DNA from: Xenorhabdus kozodoii | GTDB taxonomy: Bacteria; Pseudomonadota; Gammaproteobacteria; Enterobacterales; Enterobacteriaceae | Reading direction: 5' to 3' | Assembly (NCBI RefSeq): GCF_002632875.1 | Contig: NZ_NJCX01000021.1 | Span: forward strand, 24,667 to 88,666 | DNA length: 64,000 bases | Shown here: piece after piece, positions 38,562 to 46,363 of the stretch | Numbering within the stretch: position 1 is the first letter of the stretch | How the letters are laid out: the number at the start of each line of letters is the position of its first letter | Program-made: the position numbers and the translations under genes | Notes under the pieces: generated by a model | Told to the model about the DNA's origin: nothing | What the model saw: only the letters and a program-made list of their open reading frames with translations | The model's database searches: none

Positions 38562-39755
38562 CTAACGAGTCGCCAATCGGGAAAAGCCCGCTTCCAGATC
38601 ATCAATCAAATCTTGTGGGTTTTCCAGCCCAATATGCAGACGGAATAAGGTGCCCGTTTTCTGCGGCGTAGGATACTGACGTAGTCGTTGAAGCGTTTCC
38701 GGTTGAATGCCCAAAATTAATGACTCAAAGCCACCCCACGAAAAGGCCATCTTAAAATGCCCCAGATGATCAAGATAATCCGCAAATTGTTGAGGTGTCA
38801 GTTGGCTATTCAGGAGAAAGGAAAACAGCCCACAAGAGCCAGTGAAATCGCGCTGAAAGAACTGATGTCCTGGGCAAGAAGGCAGGGCAGGATGATAAAC
38901 CTCGGCAACTTCCGGCCGCTGCGCCAGCCATTTGGCAATCTTGATGCTGCTTTCTTCATGCTGCCTTAAGCGAATGGCTAACGTACGTAGCCCTCGGTTT
39001 GCCATATACACGGTATCGGGATCGGCTATTTGCCCTAGCAAGTAAGATCCTTCTCTGAGCTGATCCCAACATCGTGTATTGGCGACCGCTGTACCCAGCA
39101 TGCCATCTGAGTGACCAATAATATATTTGGTGGCGGATTGGATGGAAATATCGATGCCAAACTCCAGAGCCTTAAACAACACACCAGCCGCCCAGGTATT
39201 ATCGATGATAATCACAATCTCAGGATTCACTTGCCGGATAGCCTGCACGATAGCAGGAATATCTTGCACTTCCATCGTCAGGGAGCCGGGTGACTCAAGA
39301 AAAACCACTTTGGTATTGGGCTGGATCAGCGAAGCAACGTTCTCTCCGATCATTGGGTCAAAATAATCGCAGGCAATCCCCATTTTTTTCAGAACGCGAT
39401 CGCAAAATTCCTGGGTAGGTTCATAGGCAGCCCCTGTCATTAAAACATGATCCCCGGTTGCCACAAAGGCCAGAATGGAATGGGTAATTGCTGCCGTACC
39501 GGAAGGATAGAGTGCGCAGCCGGCGCCGCCTTCCAATTCAGCCATCGCTGTCTGGAAGGAAAAATGGGTCAGTGTGCCGCGACGCCCATAAAATAATTCG
39601 CCTTTGGTACGGTTCTTCAAGGCTTGTTTTAAGTCTTCAACGGTATCAAAAATGACAGATGAAGTGCGTTGAATAAGCGGGTTAACGGCACCTTGCGTAT
39701 ATCTTTTTTGTCTTCCGGCACTGACCAATAAAGTGTCTAATTTTTTTTCTGTCAT
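38562..39755 (-). CDS. metC: Cystathionine beta-lyase
   Basis: 397 residues from [15 protein letters not shown] (E. coli 395). The PLP lysine Lys210 lies in [13 protein letters not shown]. Also visible: [23 protein letters not shown] and IIDNTWAAG. It cleaves cystathionine to homocysteine in methionine synthesis. No convincing MetJ box was recognised upstream. Divergent from exbB, as in E. coli. Confidence 0.96.
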   Translation of the reverse strand: MTEKKLDTLLVSAGRQKRYTQGAVNPLIQRTSSVIFDTVEDLKQALKNRTKGELFYGRRGTLTHFSFQTAMAELEGGAGCALYPSGTAAITHSILAFVATGDHVLMTGAAYEPTQEFCDRVLKKMGIACDYFDPMIGENVASLIQPNTKVVFLESPGSLTMEVQDIPAIVQAIRQVNPEIVIIIDNTWAAGVLFKALEFGIDISIQSATKYIIGHSDGMLGTAVANTRCWDQLREGSYLLGQIADPDTVYMANRGLRTLAIRLRQHEESSIKIAKWLAQRPEVAEVYHPALPSCPGHQFFQRDFTGSCGLFSFLLNSQLTPQQFADYLDHLGHFKMAFSWGGFESLILGIQPETLQRLRQYPTPQKTGTLFRLHIGLENPQDLIDDLEAGFSRLATR

Positions 39756-39950
39756 CGCATCGTTCCCCAAGTTAATTTCCTGCCTGTATCCAAATCGCAT
39801 CGCTCAAATAATGATTAGCAAGTTAAAAGATTTTAGGTCGTTTTGCCAAAGGGATTCGCGTAACTTGACGAAAATTCACGGTGAGTTGGCGATAGTCAAT
39901 CAGGATCAATTAACGAAAGAACATCATTAAGTGGAACTTTTTTATTAAAT

Positions 39951-39969
39951 AGTAATGATAATTACTATC
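39951..39969 (+). promoter_or_regulatory. Fur box upstream of exbBD
   Basis: AGTAATGATAATTACTATC matches the 19-bp Fur consensus at 15 of 19 positions. It lies 61 bases before the first small ORF of the exbB leader, so iron represses the whole unit. Confidence 0.78.
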
Positions 39970-40029
39970 AAATCGCCCAATGTCTGATATTATTTGCAGC
40001 GGACTTTTTCCTCTTTCGAGGTAAGAGAA

Positions 40030-40170
40030 ATGAATCAGGGTTCAAACGAAACCCGTATCTCCCTGAAGTTATCTTGCGGTGCGGTCATCAAACGGCCATT
40101 AGCAAGATGGCAGAGAGACAAGGTTAACCAGCGAGCCATGACTCAGAAAATATTAGGATTAGCAAGATGA
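40030..40170 (+). CDS. Candidate 46-residue small protein in the exbB leader
   Basis: Starts ATG at 40030 with GAGG 8 bases upstream, ends TGA at 40170. The product begins MNQGSNETRISLKLSCGAVI, continues KRPLARWQRDKVNQRAMTQK and ends ILGLAR. It is basic (many Arg/Lys), has no hydrophobic segment and no family that I recognise. Its stop overlaps the start of the next small ORF (ATGA), which in turn overlaps exbB. The Fur box upstream places it in the iron regulon. It could be a real small protein or a leader peptide that couples translation to exbB; only the sequence arrangement supports it. Confidence 0.55.
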   Translation: MNQGSNETRISLKLSCGAVIKRPLARWQRDKVNQRAMTQKILGLAR

Positions 40171-40229
40171 GTAGACGTGATTCACTGCTAAGTAACAGAA
40201 TCTATAAGAAAGAGAGTAAGGCTAACTGA
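40167..40229 (+). CDS. Candidate 20-residue leader peptide overlapping exbB
   Basis: [20 protein letters not shown], starting at 40167 (AGGA 8 bases upstream) in the stop codon of the preceding small ORF, and ending TGA at 40227-40229 in overlap with the exbB ATG (TGATG). The exbB ribosome site (TAAGG) lies within it. Ribosomes finishing this frame would be delivered to exbB. Function is inferred from position only. Confidence 0.5.
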   Translation: MSRRDSLLSNRIYKKESKAN

Positions 40230-41203
40230 TGCGTAATTTGACAGCTTCTATTCTATTGGCATTCGGATTAACAAGTTCAGCATGGGCTGATACAACGCCA
40301 GCCACGCCAGAAAATCAGGTGGCCGCTCCTACGGCAATATCCGCAGCTTCCGCAGCACCACCTGAGGCTGATAAAGCACCATCAACACCCGATGGGCAAT
40401 CGGTGGCGGCTGATACCGCGGAAAATGTCGCGGTTACAGAAACGGTGACCACTGAAACAGTCGTCGCTCCAGGCGAAGGCGTTTCTGACAGCCTGTCCAG
40501 CGGTTTTGCATCGGATCTGTCTGTTTGGGGTATGTACCAAAATGCAGACATCGTCGTCAAAACGGTGATGGTGGGGCTGGTGATTGCTTCAATCATCACA
40601 TGGGCGCTGTTTTTCTCCAAAGGCACTGAACTCTTCATGGTTCGCCGCCGTTTACGTAAAGAGCAACAGGCTTTGGCTGGCGTTGCCAATTTGGATGCGG
40701 CCGCGAAAATTGCAGCAGACTTCGGCAATCGCAGCGTCAGTCGTTTTTTGTTGAGTGAAGCACAATCCGAGCGCACCCTGTCCGCTGACAGCACTGACAA
40801 AGTTGGCACCAAAGAGCGAACTTCGTTCCGAATGGAACGTGCCGTTGCTGCAATTAGCCGCCATATGGGGCGTGGTAACGGTTATCTGGCGACCATTGGC
40901 GCAATTTCCCCATTTGTGGGACTATTTGGTACGGTTTGGGGGATCATGAACAGCTTTATCGGTATCGCTCATTCACAAACCACCAACCTGGCCGTTGTTG
41001 CACCAGGAATTGCGGAAGCACTGTTAGCGACCGCGTTGGGTCTGGTAGCAGCAATACCCGCGGTCGTGATTTATAACATCTTCGCCAGAGTTATTTCATC
41101 ATATCGTGGTCAAGTGGGCGATACAGCAGCTCAGGTAATCCTGTTGCTGGGGCGTGATCTTGATCTGGCTGAAAGCAAAGCAGAAAAAGCAGAAGCAAGG
41201 TAA
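40229..41203 (+). CDS. exbB: TonB-system energiser ExbB (long form)
   Basis: 324 residues, about 80 more than E. coli ExbB (244). The extra N-terminus has a signal peptide ([19 protein letters not shown]) and an Ala/Pro/Thr-rich periplasmic stretch to about residue 90, then three membrane helices of the MotA/TolQ/ExbB type ([66 protein letters not shown]). Together with ExbD it uses the proton gradient to energise TonB, hence iron and vitamin B12 receptors such as the one encoded at 9962-12214. Fur-controlled; exbD follows by 6 bases. Confidence 0.95.
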   Translation: MRNLTASILLAFGLTSSAWADTTPATPENQVAAPTAISAASAAPPEADKAPSTPDGQSVAADTAENVAVTETVTTETVVAPGEGVSDSLSSGFASDLSVWGMYQNADIVVKTVMVGLVIASIITWALFFSKGTELFMVRRRLRKEQQALAGVANLDAAAKIAADFGNRSVSRFLLSEAQSERTLSADSTDKVGTKERTSFRMERAVAAISRHMGRGNGYLATIGAISPFVGLFGTVWGIMNSFIGIAHSQTTNLAVVAPGIAEALLATALGLVAAIPAVVIYNIFARVISSYRGQVGDTAAQVILLLGRDLDLAESKAEKAEAR

Positions 41204-41209
41204 TCAATC

Positions 41210-41632
41210 ATGGCAATACGTCTTAATGAAGATTTGGACGATAGCGGCGAACTGCATGAAATTAACGTCACGCCATTTATTGACGTGATGTTGGTACTGT
41301 TGATTATTTTCATGGTGGCAGCACCCTTGGCTACAGTCGATATTAAAGTTGATTTGCCGGCATCAACCGCTAAACCACAACCACGACCAGAAAAACCGGT
41401 ATTTTTGACGGTGAAAGCGGATAAGCAGTTGTATGTGGGAGAGCAGGCCGTTGATCGTAATAACTTGTCTTTGATATTGGATCAAACCACGCAATCCAAC
41501 AAAGACACGACGATTTTCTTCCAGGCTGATAAAACGGTAGATTATGAAACCCTGATGAGCGTCATGGATGCCTTACGCAAAGCGGGTTATCTCAAAGTAG
41601 GGTTAGTGGGGATGGAATCCGTTTCCGCTTAA
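41210..41632 (+). CDS. exbD: TonB-system energiser ExbD
   Basis: 140 residues (E. coli 141). A single N-terminal membrane helix carries the proton-conducting Asp in NVTPFIDVMLVLLIIFMVAAPLA, followed by a periplasmic domain (about 50-140) with VFLTVKADKQLYVGEQ. It forms the ExbB5D2 motor complex with TonB. Second gene of the operon and followed by a strong terminator. Confidence 0.96.
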   Translation: MAIRLNEDLDDSGELHEINVTPFIDVMLVLLIIFMVAAPLATVDIKVDLPASTAKPQPRPEKPVFLTVKADKQLYVGEQAVDRNNLSLILDQTTQSNKDTTIFFQADKTVDYETLMSVMDALRKAGYLKVGLVGMESVSA

Positions 41633-41647
41633 TAACACTAAAATATG

Positions 41648-41677
41648 AACTGCCCGACGCGTTCATCGGGCAGTTTT
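41648..41677 (+). terminator. Rho-independent terminator of exbBD
   Basis: AACTGCCCGA - 7 bases - TCGGGCAGTTTT, a 10-bp stem with T-run. Confidence 0.9.
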
Positions 41678-41682
41678 AGTGA

Positions 41683-42093
41683 TCACCAATCTGACTTCTT
41701 CCAGTCAAAAGGCAATAGTTCACTAAGAAGCAAAATCTTTTCTTGAGTGACTTTGACTTCCGCGTGGATATTCTCTGGATTTATTTGGCTGATAAATTCC
41801 CGGCAACGGCCACAAGGAGGGATAATATTGCCATGTCGATTGACCGCAATAATCCTGACTATCTGTGTTTCACCTCGTTTTATCATCTCCGCAATGGCAC
41901 CGTGCTCTGCACAAAATCCCATCGAGCAAGCCGTATCAATATTAATTCCGGTATAAATATGGCCAGATTGACTTTGAATAACGGCACCGACATGACCATA
42001 TTTGATATATTTATTTAATTGGGTTGGGGATATTAGGTGATGTGCAACCAGCTCCATTTCGTCAAAAGAAATCACAAAATACTCCTTACTCAT
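41683..42093 (-). CDS. Cytidine deaminase-like zinc protein
   Basis: 136 residues from ATG 42093; a TTG-started extension of 5 codons exists but is less likely. Zinc-deaminase motifs are intact: CAEHGAIAEM (Cys61, catalytic Glu63) and PPCGRCREF (Cys94, Cys97). Length and motif type fit homotetrameric cytidine deaminases and the blasticidin-S-deaminase-like subgroup, but the N-terminus is atypical (ISFDEMELVAHHLISP). The substrate could be cytidine or a modified nucleoside or antibiotic. It lies 27 bases downstream of the HPr-like gene on the same strand, so it may be the last gene of the adjacent PTS unit. Confidence 0.82.
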   Translation of the reverse strand: MSKEYFVISFDEMELVAHHLISPTQLNKYIKYGHVGAVIQSQSGHIYTGINIDTACSMGFCAEHGAIAEMIKRGETQIVRIIAVNRHGNIIPPCGRCREFISQINPENIHAEVKVTQEKILLLSELLPFDWKKSDW

Positions 42094-42120
42094 GATTAAA
42101 GGGAACAATAAATAGATAGC

Positions 42121-42381
42121 TTAATCTTTGATGTTACGAATAAACTCAACCACCGATTGCGCCATCTCCTTTTCATTATCGCCTTCAACCCGAATAATCA
42201 CTTCCGCCCCACTTTTTATTCCCATCGACATCACCCTAAACATACTTTTTAGATTAGCGCTTTTATCTCCTTTAATAATTTCAATTTTGCCACTGTAATT
42301 TTTGACGAAATGACAAAGTTGGGTACAAGGCCGCGTATGCAGCCCTGAAGGTGCAGTCACAACAACTGAATACTCAATCAT
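42121..42381 (-). CDS. HPr-like phosphocarrier protein
   Basis: 86 residues, standard HPr size. Phosphorylated His15 lies in APSGLHTRPCTQL and regulatory-type Ser46 in KSANLKSMFRVMSMGIKSG. It is a paralogue of ptsH rather than the ptsHI-crr gene, since ptsI is absent here. It lies downstream of a lactose/cellobiose-class PTS operon and could be a dedicated phosphate donor for it. Three repeats separate it from the glucosidase gene, so it may have its own promoter. In Gram-negatives Ser46 is usually not phosphorylated. Confidence 0.9.
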   Translation of the reverse strand: MIEYSVVVTAPSGLHTRPCTQLCHFVKNYSGKIEIIKGDKSANLKSMFRVMSMGIKSGAEVIIRVEGDNEKEMAQSVVEFIRNIKD

Positions 42382-42410
42382 AAAATTTACCTGCTTATCT
42401 ATAAATTTTC

Positions 42411-42495
42411 ATAATAGTGAGACACTCAAATTCAGTACAATCCTTACGCCTCGCGGCGCGAGGCGTAAGGAAATGTCCTACGATATTGAATTTTT
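42411..42495 (+). repeat. Second hairpin repeat family, copy 1
   Basis: ATAGTGAGACACTCAAATTC, then the core CCTTACGCCTCGC / GCGAGGCGTAAGG, then TGTCCTACGATATTGAATTT. Two other copies occur at 51333-51420 and 57162-57250 (inverted). The outer halves also pair imperfectly, so the whole folds as a long hairpin. Confidence 0.75.
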
Positions 42496-42498
42496 ATT

Positions 42499-42604
42499 TA
42501 TACCAATCCAACTTCAAGTTGCAGTTTGCAAGCCAATGAGAGTGCTTATATCTCCCCGCTACGCGGGGAGATATAAGACGCATCTTGAAAGGCGACTGGT
42601 ATAT
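42499..42604 (-). repeat. 107-bp hairpin repeat, copy 5
   Basis: TATACCAATCCAACTTCAAG, core ATATCTCCCCGC / GCGGGGAGATAT around TA(CG), right end CTTGAAAGGCGACTGGTATA. It directly abuts copy 6 and shares the TATA boundary with it. Confidence 0.85.
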
Positions 42605-42708
42605 ACGCATTAAACTTCAAGTTGCAATTTACAACACGACATGAAACCTGATTTCTCCCCGCTTCGCGGGGAGAAATCACACGCATCTTGAAGTTAGATT
42701 GGTATATA
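42601..42708 (-). repeat. 107-bp hairpin repeat, copy 6
   Basis: ATATACGCATTAAACTTCAA at the left, core GATTTCTCCCCGC / GCGGGGAGAAATC, right end GCATCTTGAAGTTAGATTGG. It uses the TTTC core variant, whereas abutting copy 5 has the ATAT core. Confidence 0.85.
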
Positions 42709-42743
42709 TTCTTTATGTTTCAAACACCACGCGAAATCTAAAG

Positions 42744-44183
42744 TCAGGATTTTTTTAATGAACCCCCCTGAGTTCGAATAACATTCTGATACCAGTAAAA
42801 AGAGTCTTTTTTATAGCGGGAGAGATCTTTAATGTCTTTATCTGTTCGATTAACATAAACAAAGCCATATCTTTTTTTATAGCCATTGCTGGTGGAAAGC
42901 AGATCAATAAAACTCCACGGATTATAGGAAATCACCTTAACGCCATAATCCATAGCTCGCTTAATGGCATTAATATGTTGTTGAATATAATGAATACGAT
43001 ATTCATCATGAATGGAACCATCAGATTCCAATTTATCATCAGCACCAAAACCATTTTCTGTGATCATCAATGGCTTCTGATAACGGGTATATAAATCACG
43101 CAACAGGTATTCCAGCCCAACAGGATCAATCGCCCAATCCCAGTCGGTGGTATCAAGATGGGGATTTTTATGGATTTGGTAGAAATTCGGTTGAATTTCA
43201 TGCCCATCTATTTGCCCTTTAACACCTGTTGGATTAAACCCATCCATTCGCCGCTGAGCACCTTTAGGGGCGGCGGCAGCGGCATGACTGCAATAGTAAT
43301 TAATGGCCAAAAAATCAGAATAACCTTCTTTAATTAACGCCATATCACCGGCTTCAATATGTGGCGCCAGGCCATGATTTTTTAGATAGGTGAATGCCGA
43401 TGGGTTATAGTGCCCTTTCAGATAGATATCGGTGAAATAGTAATTACGCAGGTCATTGGCATTTTGGGCAGCCAAATTATCTTCCGGTTTACTGGTCAAT
43501 GGATAAATAGCGGAATAGCCCAAGGCAGCGCCGACCAAGCCATTGGGAACCCATTGATGAACCAATTTGCAGGCGATGGCATGGGCAAGGTTCATATGGT
43601 GATTGATCTGGTATTTAATTTGTTCATCATGCAGGTAATGTTCTGGGATCAGACACTTTTTCGTCCAGAACTGCACAATAATGCTTTGTTCATTGATCGT
43701 GAGCCAATAACGGACTTTCTGGCCAAATTCTTTGATCACAAATTCTGCATAATAAGCAAAATCGTCTACGCTTTGCCGATTGATCCAGCCGTGATATTTT
43801 TCGACTAATGCCATAGGCATATCATAATGGTATAGCGTTAGAATTGGCGTTATTCCATTTTTCAACAATTCATCGATAAGATTATGATAAAACGCCACTC
43901 CCTTATCATTAACTTCCCCAACGCCATCTGGAAAAATACGTGACCATGCAATGGAAAAACGATAGGATTTCAAACCAAGTTCTTTCATTAACGCAATATC
44001 TTCTTTATAACGATGATAATGATCACTGGTTATATGGGTATCTGCAAAACCGGGTTGATGATTAATAACATCTTGTTGTGAAAGTTTTTTACCATATTCT
44101 TCCGCAGCACCTTCAACCTGATAAGCACTGGTAGAGGCTCCCCAAAGAAAATGCTCCGGGAATAACGCATTATTTTCTATCAT
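42744..44183 (-). CDS. 6-phospho-beta-glucosidase (GH1)
   Basis: 479 residues. Acid/base Glu165 in WLTINEQS and nucleophile Glu376 in MITENGFGADD. N-terminal FLWGASTSAYQVEGAAEE, C-terminal KRYGFVYVNR. Less similar to AscB than the first GH1 of this window (7575-8975), and probably specific for cellobiose-6-phosphate or another glucoside imported by the adjacent PTS. It is the fourth gene of a IIB-IIC-IIA-GH1 operon, with 11 bases to the IIA stop. Confidence 0.93.
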   Translation of the reverse strand: MIENNALFPEHFLWGASTSAYQVEGAAEEYGKKLSQQDVINHQPGFADTHITSDHYHRYKEDIALMKELGLKSYRFSIAWSRIFPDGVGEVNDKGVAFYHNLIDELLKNGITPILTLYHYDMPMALVEKYHGWINRQSVDDFAYYAEFVIKEFGQKVRYWLTINEQSIIVQFWTKKCLIPEHYLHDEQIKYQINHHMNLAHAIACKLVHQWVPNGLVGAALGYSAIYPLTSKPEDNLAAQNANDLRNYYFTDIYLKGHYNPSAFTYLKNHGLAPHIEAGDMALIKEGYSDFLAINYYCSHAAAAAPKGAQRRMDGFNPTGVKGQIDGHEIQPNFYQIHKNPHLDTTDWDWAIDPVGLEYLLRDLYTRYQKPLMITENGFGADDKLESDGSIHDEYRIHYIQQHINAIKRAMDYGVKVISYNPWSFIDLLSTSNGYKKRYGFVYVNRTDKDIKDLSRYKKDSFYWYQNVIRTQGGSLKKS

Positions 44184-44194
44184 GGTATTTTCCT

Positions 44195-44536
44195 TTATTT
44201 ACTTTGATGGGTGAGATGATGAATAAATTCATAAAGGTCAATTATTTCTTTTCTCAGATTAAGCTCGCTGCGTATCGTCATTAATGTATCCTGAGCATGA
44301 ATAAACAGTAAATCTAAATGAAAACGGTCACCTTGAGTCTCTTTTTGAATAATCTCAGTTTGAGCATGGTGAGCAGATAGCATCATTTTTCTGGCTTTCT
44401 CCAGCGATAAATGGGCATTTTTAAAATCACCAACATGGGCATATTTAATCGCTTCCTCACTTTTTTCTCTTGCATTACCTGCATTGAGAATAATTTCCAG
44501 GGCAACGGGGGTTAAAACATTATCCTCACGGTTCAT
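44195..44536 (-). CDS. PTS lactose/cellobiose-class EIIA
   Basis: 113 residues, helical. The phospho-His is His80 in LLFIHAQDTLMT, corresponding to the active His of lactose-class IIA proteins. It passes phosphate from HPr to the IIB encoded upstream. The N-terminus VALEIILNAGNAREKSEEAI is typical. Gene spacing (29 bases after IIC) supports an operon. Confidence 0.92.
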   Translation of the reverse strand: MNREDNVLTPVALEIILNAGNAREKSEEAIKYAHVGDFKNAHLSLEKARKMMLSAHHAQTEIIQKETQGDRFHLDLLFIHAQDTLMTIRSELNLRKEIIDLYEFIHHLTHQSK

Positions 44537-44565
44537 TTTTGAATTTCCTGATGAAATTGAACAAA

Positions 44566-45804
44566 TTAATCCTGTTTATGGGTATTTTCTTCTTCAATCC
44601 GTTTTTTTTCATAAACCTTAAAGAAGGGATACCAGGTGATAAGGAAAACCGCCATAAGTACCAGATAGCAAATAATCGCCCGCCAATCTTCCGTAATGAT
44701 GACACTGGAAAATGGAGCGGGTATTTGACCAACTTGGATCATTTTCGAAGGGATATTCAGCCAATCTGAGCGCATGAAAATCCATACGATAATTGGGCTG
44801 GTAATGGCATTGATCCACATTGGCAGCATTAAGAGGGGGTTAAGGACAATTGGCGTACCAAATACCAACGGCTCGTTAATATTGAAAAAAGAAGGGCCGA
44901 TACAGATATAGCCTGTTGTTTTCAACTCCCTGGATTTTGAAAACAGCATTAACAAATTCAGGGCAAGCGTTGCACCTGTTCCACCCATCGTAATTAAGGC
45001 CGCGGTGAATAAGGTTTCATAAGTCACGATATTGGTCGGTGGTTGACCGGCAGCAACCAGCGCAATATTGGCCGAAATCCCAAGCATAAAGATTGGCATT
45101 TGCAGACCCGTAAACGTCCAGACAGAAATCCCCATTGACATGGCGATGGCAGGAATGAGCGCCATCAGGATAAAGCCCGGCAGCGTTTGCCCGAACGCTG
45201 CGATAGGAGAAAAGAGCGATAGCAGTGTGGAAAAAACATCAATATCGAAAGTGAAGACCAACAATGTTCCGCAGCCGATAGAAATCAGTATAGGAATGAT
45301 GGCATGTATCCAGCCGACAACGAAATCAGGCAAGGCACTCTGTTTTAAAAATTCTACCTTGGTGTATAGATGAAAAAGATAAGAAACCAACAGCCCTGTG
45401 ACAATGCCTAATAAGATCCCCGCCGGGCCAAAACGGTCAAAACTGACCAGCATATTGCCATCGACAAATTCGGGCTTAATGAACATCATGTAGACACAAA
45501 TCGAAGTGAGTCCAGCAATCAGCGTATAGCGAAAATGATACAATTTCTCCATCATTTGATTCGCAATCATAAAAGCCGTAATTAAGCCGAGCATGCCAAA
45601 GGAATAATTAGCAATTTTCCCAAGGTCAGGTAAAAACAAAAAATAAGAACGAAATACGTTATAAAAAAAGATAAGTGAACCAGCTAAAATAAACGGTATA
45701 TTTTTCTGCATTGCACCAGAAATTGCTGCTACCCAAGGTCGTTTGGTAAAATTTTGCATAGCAGGTGCAAAAGAATCAGATAACCAGGACATAAATGCTT
45801 GCAT
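44566..45804 (-). CDS. PTS lactose/cellobiose-class EIIC permease
   Basis: 412 residues from MQAFMSWLSDSFAPAM at 45804 (upstream in-frame codons 45861-45805 are not conserved). About ten membrane segments. Conserved IIC features are NEPLVFGTPIVLNPLLM, FTGLQMPIFMLGISANI and TMGGTGATLALNLLML. It transports a beta-linked disaccharide or aryl-glucoside. Cotranscribed with IIB and IIA. Confidence 0.93.
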   Translation of the reverse strand: MQAFMSWLSDSFAPAMQNFTKRPWVAAISGAMQKNIPFILAGSLIFFYNVFRSYFLFLPDLGKIANYSFGMLGLITAFMIANQMMEKLYHFRYTLIAGLTSICVYMMFIKPEFVDGNMLVSFDRFGPAGILLGIVTGLLVSYLFHLYTKVEFLKQSALPDFVVGWIHAIIPILISIGCGTLLVFTFDIDVFSTLLSLFSPIAAFGQTLPGFILMALIPAIAMSMGISVWTFTGLQMPIFMLGISANIALVAAGQPPTNIVTYETLFTAALITMGGTGATLALNLLMLFSKSRELKTTGYICIGPSFFNINEPLVFGTPIVLNPLLMLPMWINAITSPIIVWIFMRSDWLNIPSKMIQVGQIPAPFSSVIITEDWRAIICYLVLMAVFLITWYPFFKVYEKKRIEEENTHKQD

Positions 45805-45869
45805 AGTGTATCTCTCTCTAATTTTTTCCTTCTTAAATTCCCTGGTGAAACTTAATTTCAATGATCAAA

Positions 45870-46184
45870 TTAGTTGTTCAGCGTATTGATGGCTAACTCA
45901 AGTAATGCTTTGCCATCTAACCTTCCATAAATTTCTTGTGGGACAACAAGCACAGGAATATGATAACGATCGGCCTGTTTCTGGAACTCTTTTTGTTGTG
46001 AAGCATAATGTGGCCCAAGGAATAAAATATCGATGACAGAAAAATATTCTGCAACCTCACTTTCACTTCTGGCTTCAACAGTAACAGGAAGCGCCTTCTC
46101 TTTTGCTGCATTGCGGGTGCGGGTTGCCAGCATTCCGCTGGAAATACCGGCTCCGCAGCATAACATAATAAATATTTTCTTCAT
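45870..46184 (-). CDS. PTS lactose/cellobiose-class EIIB
   Basis: 104 residues, similar to ChbB. Phospho-Cys10 in IFIMLCCGAGISSGMLATR; note the extra Cys9. GAGGATCAC precedes the ATG. It is the first gene of the operon IIB-IIC-IIA-GH1, divergent from the PRD activator (180-base intergenic region). Confidence 0.92.
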   Translation of the reverse strand: MKKIFIMLCCGAGISSGMLATRTRNAAKEKALPVTVEARSESEVAEYFSVIDILFLGPHYASQQKEFQKQADRYHIPVLVVPQEIYGRLDGKALLELAINTLNN

Positions 46185-46363
46185 GTGATCCTCTTATTAT
46201 TGGGAAGTTTACTGATTTTGGTGTTTCTAAGGAGATAGACTTTCCGCCATTTTTCTTGCATATTCAAATAAACATTTGCACCTGTAGAGGGCAACTCCTT
46301 ATTTTTTTAATGGAAGCATTAATATTAGTATGAAGTCGTTGTTTTTATTTTATAGGTGTTCTT

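Larger units (their letters stand above)
42382..42743. other. Repeat-filled spacer between HPr-like and glucosidase genes
   Basis: 362 bases almost wholly made of three hairpin elements: one of the AT-gene-flanking 'GTGAGACAC' family (42411-42495) and two copies of the 107-bp family (42499-42604 and 42601-42708). No coding sequence. Confidence 0.75.

Noticed and set aside
39756..39950. MetJ box for metC
   Set aside because: No tandem AGACGTCT-like sites could be found upstream of metC.
42411..42708. Cluster of palindromic repeats considered as a CRISPR array
   Set aside because: Repeats are about 85-107 bases, have no uniform spacers and occur dispersed elsewhere; no cas genes.
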